Positions 16,981-30,521 of a DNA stretch of 64,000 bases are shown one piece after another. The stretch covers positions 4,960,001-5,024,000 of the forward strand of contig NZ_CP011072.1 in NCBI RefSeq assembly GCF_001190925.1. The letters run 5' to 3'. The notes beneath the pieces are model-generated. The model was given only the letters and a program-made list of their open reading frames with translations. It was not told the origin of the DNA and ran no database searches. Position 1 is the first letter of the stretch, and every line of letters begins with the position of its first letter. Made by a program: the position numbers and the translations under genes. This stretch comes from Azoarcus sp. CIB (GTDB lineage Bacteria > Pseudomonadota > Gammaproteobacteria > Burkholderiales > Rhodocyclaceae).

Positions 16981-18117
16981 TCAGTTTCTAGTGTGGGGCA
17001 TCAAGTTGTCGATCAGATCAGGCGTCCAGGGGGCGCCCTTGGCAAGGGCCTGCCGCAGAGCCACGAAATCGATTTCGCGCCCTGCTTCCTTGCTACCTTC
17101 GGCAAAAGCGCGAAAACCGGCGCAGGCTTCGGTCATCATGTTCAAAGCGAGCCAGGCGCGGTTGTCTTCCTTGTTGCGGTTCCAGGCCTCGATCTTGGGT
17201 TTGCGCAGGGCTTCGAGGCTCTTGGTCAGGCTATCCGGGAACATGGTCACGAACTTGGCGCACAGTTCTTCGACCTTGGCATCGAGCAGGCTCAGGTCAA
17301 CCTCGCCGAGAGCGAGAAGCGCCTTTCCCTGCAGGAGCGCCTCGCCAGTCTTCGGCTCGCCCAGTACCAATTCTCCGAACTCGTCGACGCAACGGTCGGT
17401 GACCACCAACGGATTGGGTACGAAATTGCCGTCCACCTTGAGGGCCGGCACCACGGCAGTGATCATGCCGAGGCGGCGCGCCTTGTGGGCCGAGAGGGAC
17501 TCGCATAGCGTGCCTACCGCGAGTGCGGCTTCCGCACCGATCATCACCGGCAGGAAGTCCGTCGCCCCGCCGATCATCGCTCCCCCGTGCTTCGGACCGG
17601 CGAGTCCGAACAAGGCCAAGTCCTGGGCGATGGTGAAGTCGCAGGCCAATCCCAGTTCCTGAGCGCCGCCGGTGCGCATGCCGTTCACCCGGCAAATCAC
17701 AGGTTTCTCGCACACCATGACCGCCGACACCGTATCATTGAACAGGCGCATGAATTGGCGGAATTCCTGCGGGTTGCGGGCGTAGTAGCGGGCAAAATCC
17801 GTCGCGTTGCCGCCGGTGCAGAACGCTTTGCTGCCCGCGCCTGTCAGGACGACGCTGACGACATCCCGAGCGTTGCTGGCTGTCTTCAACGCCCACTGGA
17901 TGCCCTTGAGCATGTCGACGCTGTAGGAGTTGAACTGCGCCTGATTGTCGATGGTGATCCAGGCGTGGTAGATACCCTGGGCCAGGTCGCCGCGCGGCGT
18001 TCTCGCCGGGCGTTTTTCATAGGCGACGCCCGGCACTACGACGTCGGGAGCCACCCCGTGATCGGTCAACTGCCTGGGTGCCCTGTGGCGCGCAATCTGG
18101 TCAGTAACGCTTCTCAT
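16981..18117 (-). CDS. mbdY: 6-oxocyclohex-1-ene-1-carbonyl-CoA hydrolase (ring-opening)
   Basis: This 378-residue crotonase-superfamily protein is longer than ordinary hydratases and matches the Oah/BamA/BzdY ring-cleaving hydrolases. Marker segments include YHAWITIDNQAQFNSYS, TGAGSKAFCTGGNATDFA, RVNGMRTGGAQELGLACDF and GPKHGGAMIGGATDFLPVMIG. The enzyme adds water to the conjugated oxoenoyl-CoA and hydrolyses the ring C-C bond to a 3-hydroxypimelyl-type CoA. Here the methylated analogue is expected. It lies 24 bases downstream of mbdX and immediately upstream of mbdW, the usual X-Y-W group of three alicyclic enzymes. Confidence 0.88.
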   Translation of the reverse strand: MRSVTDQIARHRAPRQLTDHGVAPDVVVPGVAYEKRPARTPRGDLAQGIYHAWITIDNQAQFNSYSVDMLKGIQWALKTASNARDVVSVVLTGAGSKAFCTGGNATDFARYYARNPQEFRQFMRLFNDTVSAVMVCEKPVICRVNGMRTGGAQELGLACDFTIAQDLALFGLAGPKHGGAMIGGATDFLPVMIGAEAALAVGTLCESLSAHKARRLGMITAVVPALKVDGNFVPNPLVVTDRCVDEFGELVLGEPKTGEALLQGKALLALGEVDLSLLDAKVEELCAKFVTMFPDSLTKSLEALRKPKIEAWNRNKEDNRAWLALNMMTEACAGFRAFAEGSKEAGREIDFVALRQALAKGAPWTPDLIDNLMPHTRN

Positions 18118-18141
18118 GGTCGATTCTCGAATAGCATTCGT

Positions 18142-19209
18142 CTAGGGAACCAGCACTGCGCGGCGCACCAAGCGGCGGTCGTGTGCCGCCTGGAAGACCT
18201 CGTTGATCAGGTCCAGGGGCAACTCCTCCACGAACGGCGCGATCTTCACCTTGTCCTCCAGCACAAGGTCGAGGGCAGGGGCGTAGTTCTTGAGCAGGCA
18301 TCCCCAGTTGCCGAGCGCGCGGGCATGCAGTGCCATGAAATTGGAAAGCCGCACTTCGACCTTGTCCAGGGTGAAGCCAACCACGCAGAGGGTGCCGCCG
18401 CGCACCAGCAGGCTGAAGGCGCTTTCCTGGCCGGCGCGCGTGCCCGAGCACTCGAAGATGGTCCATTCGATGGGGCGCAATCCGCGCTCCCGCGCAAACG
18501 CCGCGATGCGCTTCTTCTGTTCGCGGCTGTCGACTTCCCGGGCGTTCAGGGTTAGGGCGGCACCGTAATCGGCAATCATTTTCAGCTTGGCCGGATCGAC
18601 ATCGATCGCGACGACTGTCGCACCCATCGCGCGGGCAATCTGTACGCAATAACCCCCTACCCCACCGACGCCGTTGACGATAGCTATGTCGCCCGGCCCC
18701 AAGCCAGATTGCAGCACTGCCTGGTACGGCGTCGTCACAGCATCCGCGACCACGGCCACCGATGCCAGCGACAGCCCGACATCGCGCAGTCGCGACTCGT
18801 CGACCGGCACGAGACCTCGAGCTGGCACCCGGATATGCGTGGCGAAGCCTCCATCGATATCGTTGCCAGGCATCCTTTCGTTGCTACAGAGAGTGCCCTT
18901 GCCACGTTTGCAGGGATCGCACTCGCCGCATTGGAACATCGCCGGCACGATGACCGCGCGACGCATCCACTCGTCGGCGCCCTTACCGGCCGCCACCACA
19001 TGGCCGCTGATTTCATGGCCAAGCGTCAATGGCAGCGGATGATTTGTGCGTACCCCATCGTAGTAGAAACCGAGATCGGTGTGACAGACGCCGCAGCCCG
19101 CCACTTCGATAACGACCTCGCCCGGTCCAGGAGCGCCCGGGTCGAACAATTCCCGTTCCATAGGCTGGCCGACCGCCTTCATCACCCAGCGATATGCTTG
19201 AATCGCCAT
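18142..19209 (-). CDS. mbdX: 6-hydroxycyclohex-1-ene-1-carbonyl-CoA dehydrogenase
   Basis: This 355-residue zinc alcohol dehydrogenase has the catalytic-zinc region [15 protein letters not shown] with GHEISGHV, the four-cysteine structural zinc site [15 protein letters not shown], and the NAD-binding segment [20 protein letters not shown]. It fits the Had/BzdX dehydrogenases, which oxidise the 6-hydroxy compound from the hydratase step to the 6-oxo substrate of MbdY. ATG 19209 ([11 protein letters not shown]) is preferred over an upstream ATG at 19224. It is followed closely by mbdY, and 85 bases separate it from the hydroxyacyl-CoA dehydrogenase gene. Confidence 0.87.
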   Translation of the reverse strand: MAIQAYRWVMKAVGQPMERELFDPGAPGPGEVVIEVAGCGVCHTDLGFYYDGVRTNHPLPLTLGHEISGHVVAAGKGADEWMRRAVIVPAMFQCGECDPCKRGKGTLCSNERMPGNDIDGGFATHIRVPARGLVPVDESRLRDVGLSLASVAVVADAVTTPYQAVLQSGLGPGDIAIVNGVGGVGGYCVQIARAMGATVVAIDVDPAKLKMIADYGAALTLNAREVDSREQKKRIAAFARERGLRPIEWTIFECSGTRAGQESAFSLLVRGGTLCVVGFTLDKVEVRLSNFMALHARALGNWGCLLKNYAPALDLVLEDKVKIAPFVEELPLDLINEVFQAAHDRRLVRRAVLVP

Positions 19210-19294
19210 GAAAGACCTCCACAAATACTAGTTGGCTAGGATGTTGAATATCCCAAAAAAACACAGCCCGCTTCCCCTCACGGGCGCGCCGCGA

Positions 19295-20158
19295 TTACTT
19301 TGCTTTGTCGTCCCCGTAGATGTAGAAACCCTTCCCGGACTTCTTCCCCCACTCGCCACGCTCGTACATCTCCTTCAGAAGGCGGTTAGGTTTGGCCGAT
19401 TCGACGCTGGTCTCTTCGTATTCATCCATACGTGCCAGATACGACACGTCGATTCCGGTCGTATCGAGCAGGCGCAGGGGCCCCATCGGGTGCCCAAGCC
19501 CCTTGGTCACGGCAAGATCGATGTCCTCGGCCGAGGCGTAACCCTCCTCGTAGAGGCTGACCGCCTCACGCGTCAGCGCCCGGAAGATGCGGTTGACGAT
19601 GAACCCCGGGATTTCCTTGCGCAGCACCACCGGGGTCTTTCCGATGCTGCGGCAAAACGCTAGCACCTCTTCAATGATCTCTGCCGGCACAGCGGGATGC
19701 ACTACGACCTCCACTAGTTCCATCACGAGTGCCGGGTTGAAGAAATGTATGTTAAGCACTCGCTGCGGTCGCGCGGTGACTCCTGCCAAGCGTGAGCCCC
19801 GGATATTCGAGCTGTTGGTGCCGAAAATCGTCTGCGGCGGACAAAGTCGATCGAGTGTGCGGAACAGTTCAGCCTTCGGTTCGAATTTTTCGACGATGGC
19901 TTCGATTATCAGATCAGCATCGGCGGCAGCGGCCAAGTCCGGCGCCAAATCGAGATTGCCGAGCGCCGTAGCCCTCTGCTCGCTGCTGATGCGCCCCTTG
20001 GCGACGCGCTTGTCCAAATGCTCTCGAACGAAGTCCGCCGCCTGCTCCAGACTTTCCTTGCGGCTGTCGTTGAGTACCGTTTTCAGGCCGCTGAGTGCGC
20101 ACTGCAGCGCTATCTGCCGCCCCATGGCCCCTGCCCCGATGACCGCGATCTTTTCCAT
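19295..20158 (-). CDS. 3-hydroxyacyl-CoA dehydrogenase
   Basis: This 287-residue protein of the HAD/3-hydroxybutyryl-CoA dehydrogenase family starts with the NAD-binding motif KIAVIGAGAMGRQIALQCAL, and has GTNSSNIRG, the catalytic His in NIHFFNPALVMELVEV, the conserved GKTPVVLRKEIPGFIVNRI and the KSGKGFY end. It likely oxidises the 3-hydroxy(methyl)pimelyl-CoA formed on ring opening. It is 12 bases downstream of an enoyl-CoA hydratase, and together with the thiolase they form a beta-oxidation set. A decayed relative lies at 10395-10820. Confidence 0.87.
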   Translation of the reverse strand: MEKIAVIGAGAMGRQIALQCALSGLKTVLNDSRKESLEQAADFVREHLDKRVAKGRISSEQRATALGNLDLAPDLAAAADADLIIEAIVEKFEPKAELFRTLDRLCPPQTIFGTNSSNIRGSRLAGVTARPQRVLNIHFFNPALVMELVEVVVHPAVPAEIIEEVLAFCRSIGKTPVVLRKEIPGFIVNRIFRALTREAVSLYEEGYASAEDIDLAVTKGLGHPMGPLRLLDTTGIDVSYLARMDEYEETSVESAKPNRLLKEMYERGEWGKKSGKGFYIYGDDKAK

Positions 20159-20170
20159 GACCTTATTCTC

Positions 20171-20941
20171 TCAAGAGTGCGCCGGCTTGCGCCCGGCAAA
20201 TTGGGAGACGCCTTCCTTGCGTTCCTTCGCTGCGTAGCAACCATTGGATATGTCGATATCGAACGACTCGGAATGCTCCATATCGAGCGCATGATCCATG
20301 CAGCGCTTGGCACCCCGGACGGCCACTTGGACGTTGCCCCGGATGCATTGCGCCATTTCCAGCGCCTGCGGCATCAGTTCCTCGCCGGAGACGATACGGT
20401 TAATCACCCCCATTCGCTCCGCCGCGACCGCGTCGAAGGTGGATGCGGTCAGAATCAGTTCCTTAGCTCGCGCAGCGCCGATCAACTTCGGCAGCTTGCG
20501 GCACCCCCCCGCCGCTGGGATCAAACCCCATTTCACCTCAGGCAAACCGAAGGTCGAGCGCGGCGTGGCGAATATCAGGTCGCAGGCCAGTGCGATTTCG
20601 AAACCCCCGGCCAAGCAATGGCCATCGACCACGGCGATGGACGGTTTGCGCTTGGCCTCAAACTCGCTGTACATCGGGAACATCTCTTCGAGGCGCAAGA
20701 CGGCGGCTTCCTCGTCGCTCAGGGTCTGGCGCTCCTTGAGGTCGATGCCGACACAAAAAGCCTTGCCGCCCGAGCCAGCGACGATGATCACATCGACAGC
20801 CTCGTCGCTCTCCACGTCCCGAATCGCATCGCGCAGCTTGCGCACCATCGCGCGATTGATGGCGTTCATGGCCTCAGGGCGATTGAGCGTCACGATCGCG
20901 ATTCCGTCGCTTCGCTTTTTCAGCACGATTTCGTTTGCCAT
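20171..20941 (-). CDS. Enoyl-CoA hydratase/isomerase
   Basis: This 256-residue crotonase-family protein has AGSGGKAFCVGIDLKERQ and VVDGHCLAGGFEIALACDLIFA (oxyanion hole) and FGLPEVKWGLIPAAGG. It is of normal length and carries no truncation. Located between the thiolase (10 bases upstream) and the 3-hydroxyacyl-CoA dehydrogenase (12 bases downstream), it belongs to the lower, beta-oxidation part of the mbd pathway. The exact chain length or methyl position it handles cannot be deduced. Confidence 0.87.
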   Translation of the reverse strand: MANEIVLKKRSDGIAIVTLNRPEAMNAINRAMVRKLRDAIRDVESDEAVDVIIVAGSGGKAFCVGIDLKERQTLSDEEAAVLRLEEMFPMYSEFEAKRKPSIAVVDGHCLAGGFEIALACDLIFATPRSTFGLPEVKWGLIPAAGGCRKLPKLIGAARAKELILTASTFDAVAAERMGVINRIVSGEELMPQALEMAQCIRGNVQVAVRGAKRCMDHALDMEHSESFDIDISNGCYAAKERKEGVSQFAGRKPAHS

Positions 20942-20951
20942 GGCCGTCCCA

Positions 20952-22148
20952 TCAAGATTCGCGGCGGATCACGATGGCTGTGGTGACCCCGCCGCCACCG
21001 CAGATCGACGCTACGCCCAATTCGCCGTTCTCGCGCTGCAATATGTTGCCGAGCGTCATTAACAGCCGTGCACCGGACATACCTGTCGGGTGGCTGAGTG
21101 CAATCGCCCCCCCGTACACGTTAACCTTGGCTCGGTCCCAGCGGAGCACGCGCTCGTTCGCGAGCATCTGCGCAGCGAATGCCTCGTTGACCTCAATGAA
21201 GTCAATGTCGCTCAGCGTCATGCCTGCCTTCTTCAACACCATGGGAATCGCAAGACCGGGCCCATCGCCCATGTGAGCAGGCTCTACTGCAGTCTGCGCC
21301 GACGCCACCAGGGAAAACATGGGCGGGCGTCCCAGGAATTTGGCCATAGCGCGCGTGGTCAGCACGATTGCGCAAGCGCCATCGCCCATGCTGCAGGCGT
21401 TGCCTGCCGTCACGCTGCCATCTTTCTTGAAGACCGGTTTGAGCTTCGCCAAGCTCTCCAAGCTGGTGTCTGGCCGAATCGCCTCGTCAAGGAAAAGCGT
21501 CATTTCGTCCTGGCTTCGTGTCGCCGGCAACGTCACAGGAACGATCTCGCTCGCGGTGAGCCCGCCGCGCCGCGCCTTGGCCGCTCCATCGTGCGAGGCG
21601 AGCGCAAACTCGTCCATTTCCTCGCGGGTGATGCCGTACTTGGCCACAAGATTCTCCGCCGTCATGCCCATGCCAAAGCCGCACAAGGGATCGAGCGTAT
21701 CCGCCCAACCGTCAAGCAGGGTCTTGTCACCGAGCTTGAACCCTTCCCAGCGGACGTTCTTCAGCAAGTACGGCATGGTGCTCATCGATTCCATGCCCCC
21801 GGCGACAATGAATCGAGCATTACCGCTGCCAAGCTCCTGGGCGGCGAGCATCACGGATTTCATGCCTGAGGGGCAGGCCATATTGACTGTGAAGGAAGGC
21901 GCTTCAACCGGGATGCCGCCCTTCACCGCCGCGGTGCGCGCAGGATTGGGACCATTTCCGGCCTGCCGGCAGTTGGCAAAGATCAACTGGTCAATCTGAT
22001 CGGAGGGCAGTGCGGCACGCTCGAGAGCCGCCCGAATAGCGATCGCACCCAGTTCCCATACAGGAACTTCGCGCAAGCTGCCGCCAAAACTGCCAAGCGG
22101 CGTGCGAGCGGCGCTGATTGCAACAATATCGTTTTCGCTGGTCGTCAT
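20952..22148 (-). CDS. Acetyl-CoA acetyltransferase-type thiolase
   Basis: This 398-residue thiolase starts at ATG 22148 (MTTSENDIVAISAARTP). The nucleophilic Cys92 lies in VNMACPSGMKS, the catalytic His in IALSHPTGMSGARL, and the second Cys in VASICGGGGVTTAIVI. The family's VNE(A)FAAQ segment is also present. It should cleave a 3-oxoacyl-CoA, probably the methylated 3-oxopimelyl-CoA, to acetyl- or propionyl-CoA and a shorter acyl-CoA. It is 13 bases downstream of an amidohydrolase gene. Confidence 0.88.
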   Translation of the reverse strand: MTTSENDIVAISAARTPLGSFGGSLREVPVWELGAIAIRAALERAALPSDQIDQLIFANCRQAGNGPNPARTAAVKGGIPVEAPSFTVNMACPSGMKSVMLAAQELGSGNARFIVAGGMESMSTMPYLLKNVRWEGFKLGDKTLLDGWADTLDPLCGFGMGMTAENLVAKYGITREEMDEFALASHDGAAKARRGGLTASEIVPVTLPATRSQDEMTLFLDEAIRPDTSLESLAKLKPVFKKDGSVTAGNACSMGDGACAIVLTTRAMAKFLGRPPMFSLVASAQTAVEPAHMGDGPGLAIPMVLKKAGMTLSDIDFIEVNEAFAAQMLANERVLRWDRAKVNVYGGAIALSHPTGMSGARLLMTLGNILQRENGELGVASICGGGGVTTAIVIRRES

Positions 22149-22161
22149 TTCCGGTTTCCGG

Positions 22162-23004
22162 CTACAGCCCATACACGGCCGCAGCGTTCCCGTGCAGGAT
22201 CTTCTGCGCCACCTTTTCGCTCAGACCGAGGTCGTTCTTGATGCATGCAATGGACTCGCTATGCAGGACGGCCGGGTAATTCGTCCCGTAGATGACCTTG
22301 TTCTGGCCGCGGGTCTTCATGAAGTGGATCAGGGTGGGCTCGAGATATTTGGGATGGTGTGCATCGATGCCCAGATAGACGTTCTCGTGCTTCCAGGCGA
22401 GCGAGATCATCTCCTCCGTCCAAGGCCATCCCGTATGGGCGCCGATCAGCTTCAGCTCGGGAAAATCAAGCGCGACGATGTCCAGGTAGATCGGACGCCC
22501 CAATTCGTTCGGCATATGCTCGGCCGAATGACCCACCTGCATGGACACCGGAATACCCAGCTCGACGCATTTGGCGTACAAGGGGTAGTAGAGGCGATCG
22601 TTCAGAGGAATGCCAAAGCCGTAAGTATGGATGTAGACGCCCTTGAACCCGAACTCCTTCACGGCCCGCTCCACCCTGCGTACGCTTTCCAATTTCTGCA
22701 GGGGATTGAACCCGCACAGGCCTACCAGGCGATCCGGATATTGACTGACTACGGCATGCACTTCCTCCTCAGTGATGTCCCAGACCATGGTCTTTTTCTG
22801 ATAGGACATCATGCGGATCGCGGGTATGAACGCCTTGTCGAGACCTGCCTCATCCATCATGGCAATGAACTCGCCGACGGACTTGCCCTGGATGCGCTCT
22901 TCCATCCGCCACCACTTGATGAGTCGTAGCATTTCCGGCTGTCCATACCACCACTTATCAATGGCTTCCGACGTGAACAGATTGCAGTGAAAATCGATTG
23001 CCAT
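22162..23004 (-). CDS. Amidohydrolase_2-family metal-dependent hydrolase/decarboxylase
   Basis: This 280-residue protein starts MAIDFHCNLFTSEAIDKWW and matches the PF04909 amidohydrolases, with KLIGAHTGWPWTEEM and IYGTNYPAVLH in the expected metal-ligand positions. The usual HxH near the N-terminus reads HCN here, so one ligand differs. Relatives include decarboxylases and hydrolases of aromatic or alicyclic carboxylates. It sits in the mbd operon upstream of the thiolase. I cannot assign a step; hydrolysis of a side product or a lactone-like intermediate is speculative. A ribosome binding site (GAGGGAGAAAAC) supports ATG 23004. Confidence 0.75.
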   Translation of the reverse strand: MAIDFHCNLFTSEAIDKWWYGQPEMLRLIKWWRMEERIQGKSVGEFIAMMDEAGLDKAFIPAIRMMSYQKKTMVWDITEEEVHAVVSQYPDRLVGLCGFNPLQKLESVRRVERAVKEFGFKGVYIHTYGFGIPLNDRLYYPLYAKCVELGIPVSMQVGHSAEHMPNELGRPIYLDIVALDFPELKLIGAHTGWPWTEEMISLAWKHENVYLGIDAHHPKYLEPTLIHFMKTRGQNKVIYGTNYPAVLHSESIACIKNDLGLSEKVAQKILHGNAAAVYGL

Positions 23005-23127
23005 GTTTTCTCCCTCGGTAACCGGCAGCAATTTCGTTATCGACGGACACGCTCGTCCGTTCGGCAGGTCAACGTCATCCCCCGCATGCACGAGGCTAAA
23101 GTGCTCGCCGCCAATGCCTTCTTGCGT

Positions 23128-23155
23128 ATACTATACAGTCGGTTTGTCTTGTCAA
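23128..23155 (-). promoter_or_regulatory. Candidate internal promoter with degenerate MbdR-like operator
   Basis: On the minus strand a TTGACA (23155-23150) is followed after 16 bases by TAGTAT (23133-23128). ATAC at 23128-23131 is followed by 10 bases and GTTT (23142-23145), one base off the ATAC-N10-GTAT operator. This is in the 323-base gap between the amidohydrolase gene and the 106-residue gene. Nothing else is seen in the gap. It could drive the lower half of the operon separately. Confidence 0.4.
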
Positions 23156-23327
23156 CGTACAGTCCCATTTTTATTACAACACCTAACGATGCGCTCAACC
23201 ACGTGCGCCCCCTCCCGTCGGAACTGCTCGCCGTAGCAGGTTCCAGCTCCGCTACGGCGGCGGACCAAGGTCGGATTCTCCACTTCAGCGGGCAATGAAA
23301 CAAACCCAAGAACAACGAAACTGCGCG

Positions 23328-26451
<3,124 letters not shown>

Positions 26452-26468
26452 CTACTCCATTTCTCTGG

Positions 26469-27821
<1,353 letters not shown>

Positions 27822-27932
27822 TCACTTGTTTAATGGAAACGCGCTTCGCCCGCTTTCCGCGTTCACTTCCGCTTTGATACCGTCAGAGCATCGAGAGGCG
27901 CAGGCTCCCGCGGCTCTTCCACTCCGCACAAC

Positions 27933-27950
27933 ATACCAGCTGCCCAGTAT
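27933..27950. promoter_or_regulatory. MbdR operator at the mbdO promoter (ATAC-N10-GTAT)
   Basis: A perfect match to the published MbdR operator consensus ATAC-N10-GTAT (ATAC 27933-27936, GTAT 27947-27950). It overlaps the -10 hexamer and presumed start of the mbdO promoter, so bound repressor would block initiation. Confidence 0.85.
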
Positions 27951-27977
27951 CTAACAGCAAAATCTTGTTGCTGTCAA
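27949..27977 (-). promoter_or_regulatory. Promoter of the mbdO operon (PO)
   Basis: On the minus strand TTGACA (27977-27972) and TTAGAT (27954-27949) are separated by 17 bases, a sigma-70-type promoter reading toward mbdO. I did not see a convincing FNR-type site (TTGAT-N4-ATCAA) close by, although anaerobic control of such operons is usual in this group. Confidence 0.75.
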
Positions 27978-28177
27978 CCGCATTTAGTGCGCCTGTAGGG
28001 AGCACATAAACTGTCCGAACTTGTAGCACGTGTCTGATCACAACGTAGAGAGTCACGGAAGGATGAGGTCGTGGAGCACTTACCGTAATACCATCTCCTC
28101 GCCATGCGCCGTCCATGCTCTCAAAGGTCCTTTTCCCATTTTCCTCCCTCCGATTTCGAGGTCTTCCGTATCAGTCG

Positions 28178-28207
28178 TTGACACATACCAGCCAGCCGGT
28201 ATATGGT
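28178..28207 (+). promoter_or_regulatory. Promoter and MbdR operator of mbdB1 (PB1)
   Basis: TTGACA (28178-28183) and TATGGT (28202-28207) are 18 bases apart. A perfect ATAC-N10-GTAT operator (28185-28202) fills the spacer, so repressor and RNA polymerase compete directly. The rest of the 543-base divergent intergenic region (27807-28349) contains no gene. Confidence 0.8.
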
Positions 28208-28349
28208 AGCCGCATGTGGGGACCGGGGCTGTCAGACCTTTTGTTGGCGAGCTCGCGGAAACGCCGTTTTCCGCAATGACTGAATTTCCCCCGACATAGT
28301 GCCGCGCGCAGGGGCGCCGGTGCCCGTCTTCATCGTCCAGGAGGGAGAG

Positions 28350-29543
28350 ATGACTGCACAGAAAAAAACGAGCCGTCGGGATTTTCTCAAGGCAACCGGA
28401 ATTATCACCGCCGGCACGCTGCTGCCCGCCCACTTTGCCATTGGCAATACCGCCAAGATCAAGGTTGGTCTGATGCTCCCTTACACCGGCACGTTCGCGC
28501 CACCGGGCAATAGCATCACCAACGCTTTTAAGTTGTACATCGCCGAACAGGGCGGCAGGCTGGCCGGCCGCGAGGTTGAGTACGTTGTAGTCGACGACGA
28601 GTCCGATCCCGCTAAGGCCCCCGAGAATACTCACCGGCTCATCGTGCGTGACAAGGTCGATTTCTTGGTCGGAACCGTGCATTCGGGCGTCGCCATGGGC
28701 ATGGTGAAGGTGGCGCGCGAAGCAGGCACGATCACCATTATTCCGAACGCCGGTACCGACGCAGCCACTGGCCCCATGTGCGCGCCCAACATTTTCCGTG
28801 CCTCGTTCTCCACATATCAGACGGCCTTCCCCATGGGCAAGGTCATGGTCGAACGGGGACACAAGCGCGTGGCCATCATCACATGGAAGTACGCCTTCGG
28901 CGAGGAATCCGCACGCGCTTTCAAAGAAGGCTATGAAGCCGCGGGGGGCAAGATCGTCAAGGAAATGTTCCTGCCTTTCCCCAACGTCGAGTTCCAGGCG
29001 TATCTCACTGAAATCGCGGCCCTCAAACCCGACGCGGTGTTCGTATTTTTCGCTGGTGCGGGCGCAGTAAAGTTCGTCAAGGACTACGCCGCGGCGGGAC
29101 TCAAGAACACCATTCCCCTCTACGGTTCAGGATTCCTTACCGACGGAACACTCGCCGCCCAAGGCGACTCAGCCGAGGGAGTCCATACCACGTTGCACTA
29201 CGCCGACGACTTGGGGACTCCACGCGACAATGCTTTCCGCGTGGCCTACAGGAAGGCCTACGGATACGATCCCGACGTGTACGCGGTGCAGGGTTACGAC
29301 ACCGCGCAACTGCTGGCGGCTGGCCTCGACCCAGTCAAGGGCGACGCGGGCGCAAGAGCGGAGATCATCGCGGCCATGGAAAAGGCCACGATCGACAGCC
29401 CACGCGGCAAGTTTACGATGTCCAGAGCGCATAACCCGATCCAGGACATCTATCTGCGCAAGGTCGAGGGGGGGCAGAACCGGGTGGTGGGGATAGCGGC
29501 CAAGGCTCTCGCCGACCCGGTACGCGGTTGCAAGATGGCATGA
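28350..29543 (+). CDS. mbdB1: ABC transporter substrate-binding protein, branched-chain type
   Basis: This 397-residue periplasmic protein of the LivJ/K-like family (Peripla_BP_6) starts at ATG 28350 behind AGGAGGGAGAG. The N-terminus has a twin-arginine signal (TSRRDFLKATGIITAGTLLP) ending near PAHFAIG, implying export in folded form by Tat. The mature part starts IKVGLMLPYTGTFAPPG and follows the family through RPDAVFVFFAGAGA-like and YDPDVYAVQGYDTAQLL segments. As the first gene of the mbdB1-B5 operon it most likely binds 3-methylbenzoate or related aromatic acids for uptake. The ligand is inferred from linkage. Confidence 0.87.
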   Translation: MTAQKKTSRRDFLKATGIITAGTLLPAHFAIGNTAKIKVGLMLPYTGTFAPPGNSITNAFKLYIAEQGGRLAGREVEYVVVDDESDPAKAPENTHRLIVRDKVDFLVGTVHSGVAMGMVKVAREAGTITIIPNAGTDAATGPMCAPNIFRASFSTYQTAFPMGKVMVERGHKRVAIITWKYAFGEESARAFKEGYEAAGGKIVKEMFLPFPNVEFQAYLTEIAALKPDAVFVFFAGAGAVKFVKDYAAAGLKNTIPLYGSGFLTDGTLAAQGDSAEGVHTTLHYADDLGTPRDNAFRVAYRKAYGYDPDVYAVQGYDTAQLLAAGLDPVKGDAGARAEIIAAMEKATIDSPRGKFTMSRAHNPIQDIYLRKVEGGQNRVVGIAAKALADPVRGCKMA

Positions 29544-29578
29544 CGCCATCACCCCGGATTCCGATCCGGGCACGTGAC

Positions 29579-29605
29579 GCCCCCGGCGGCGCGGTCGCCG
29601 GGGGC
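29579..29605 (+). other. Strong stem-loop between mbdB1 and mbdB2
   Basis: GCCCCCGGCG (29579-29588) pairs perfectly with CGCCGGGGGC (29596-29605) around a 7-base loop. No U-run follows, so it is more likely an mRNA processing or stabilising element than a terminator. It could keep the binding-protein message more abundant than the membrane subunits. Confidence 0.65.
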
Positions 29606-29647
29606 GCTGACCACGAGGCTCCGTGCCTCATCAAAGGATGCGCGGAA

Positions 29648-30520
29648 ATGGATGTCTACACGTTTCTGATCCAGGTACTGAATGGGCTGCAGTATGGGCT
29701 ACTGCTGTTTCTGGTGGCCAGCGGGCTGACCATGATCTTCGGCATCATGGGTATCATCAACCTCGCCCATGGCAGCTTTTACATGATCGGCGCCTACCTT
29801 GCATGGGCGTTCGCTGCCGCGACAGGCAGCCTGTTCAGTGCCATTCTCTTGGGGCTTGTGGTAAGTACCCTGATAGGGGTGATCCTCGAGTGGACCGTTT
29901 TCCGGCGGCTCTACCACCGTGACCACCTCTACCAGGTGTTACTCACCTTCGGACTCATCATGATCTTCGAAGAGTTGCGCAGCATGACCTTCGGTGATGA
30001 TGTGCACAGCGTGGCAATCCCCGCCGTGTTCAGTGCGGCGATCCCACTCACGGACACCCTAAGCTATCCGGTCTATCGGCTGGTGATTTCGGCAACCTGC
30101 CTAGTAGTCGCCATGCTGATCTACTGGCTCATCCAACACACCAGACTAGGCATGATGATCCGCGCCGGTGCATCCAACCGGGAAATGGTCCAAGTGCTGG
30201 GAATCGACATCAAACTCGTTTACACGCTTGTGTTCGCTCTGGGGCTCGCCCTAGCGGCCTTCGCCGGCATGATCGCCGCACCTATCTCTACCGTTTACCC
30301 GAACATGGGGGGGCAGATCCTGATCATCTCCTTCGTTGTGGTAGTCGTCGGCGGCATCGGCTCGGTCAAGGGGACACTACTTGCGGCACTGATGATTGGC
30401 ATGGCCGACACGTTTGGCAAGATCGTATTACCCCAGATCGCCAGCATGTCCGCATACCTGCTAATGGCCGCCGTTCTTCTGTGGCGCCCCCGAGGCTTGT
30501 TTGCTGTGGGCGGGCGCTGA
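29648..30520 (+). CDS. mbdB2: ABC transporter permease, LivH type
   Basis: This 290-residue inner-membrane protein has about eight hydrophobic helices and the LivH-type opening LQYGLLLFLVASGLTMIFGIMGIINLAHGSFYMIGAYLAW, with the coupling-helix region AGASNREMVQVLGIDI. ATG 29648 (MDVYTFLIQ) is chosen because it directly begins the first hydrophobic segment. It partners with MbdB3 to form the membrane channel. It is followed by mbdB3 after one base. Confidence 0.87.
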   Translation: MDVYTFLIQVLNGLQYGLLLFLVASGLTMIFGIMGIINLAHGSFYMIGAYLAWAFAAATGSLFSAILLGLVVSTLIGVILEWTVFRRLYHRDHLYQVLLTFGLIMIFEELRSMTFGDDVHSVAIPAVFSAAIPLTDTLSYPVYRLVISATCLVVAMLIYWLIQHTRLGMMIRAGASNREMVQVLGIDIKLVYTLVFALGLALAAFAGMIAAPISTVYPNMGGQILIISFVVVVVGGIGSVKGTLLAALMIGMADTFGKIVLPQIASMSAYLLMAAVLLWRPRGLFAVGGR

Positions 30521-30521
30521 C

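Noticed and set aside
28033-28047. GTGTCTGATCACAAC in the mbdO-mbdB1 region as an FNR/CRP-type site.
   Set aside because: The half-sites are not spaced as in FNR (TTGAT-N4-ATCAA) or CRP (TGTGA-N6-TCACA) sites.
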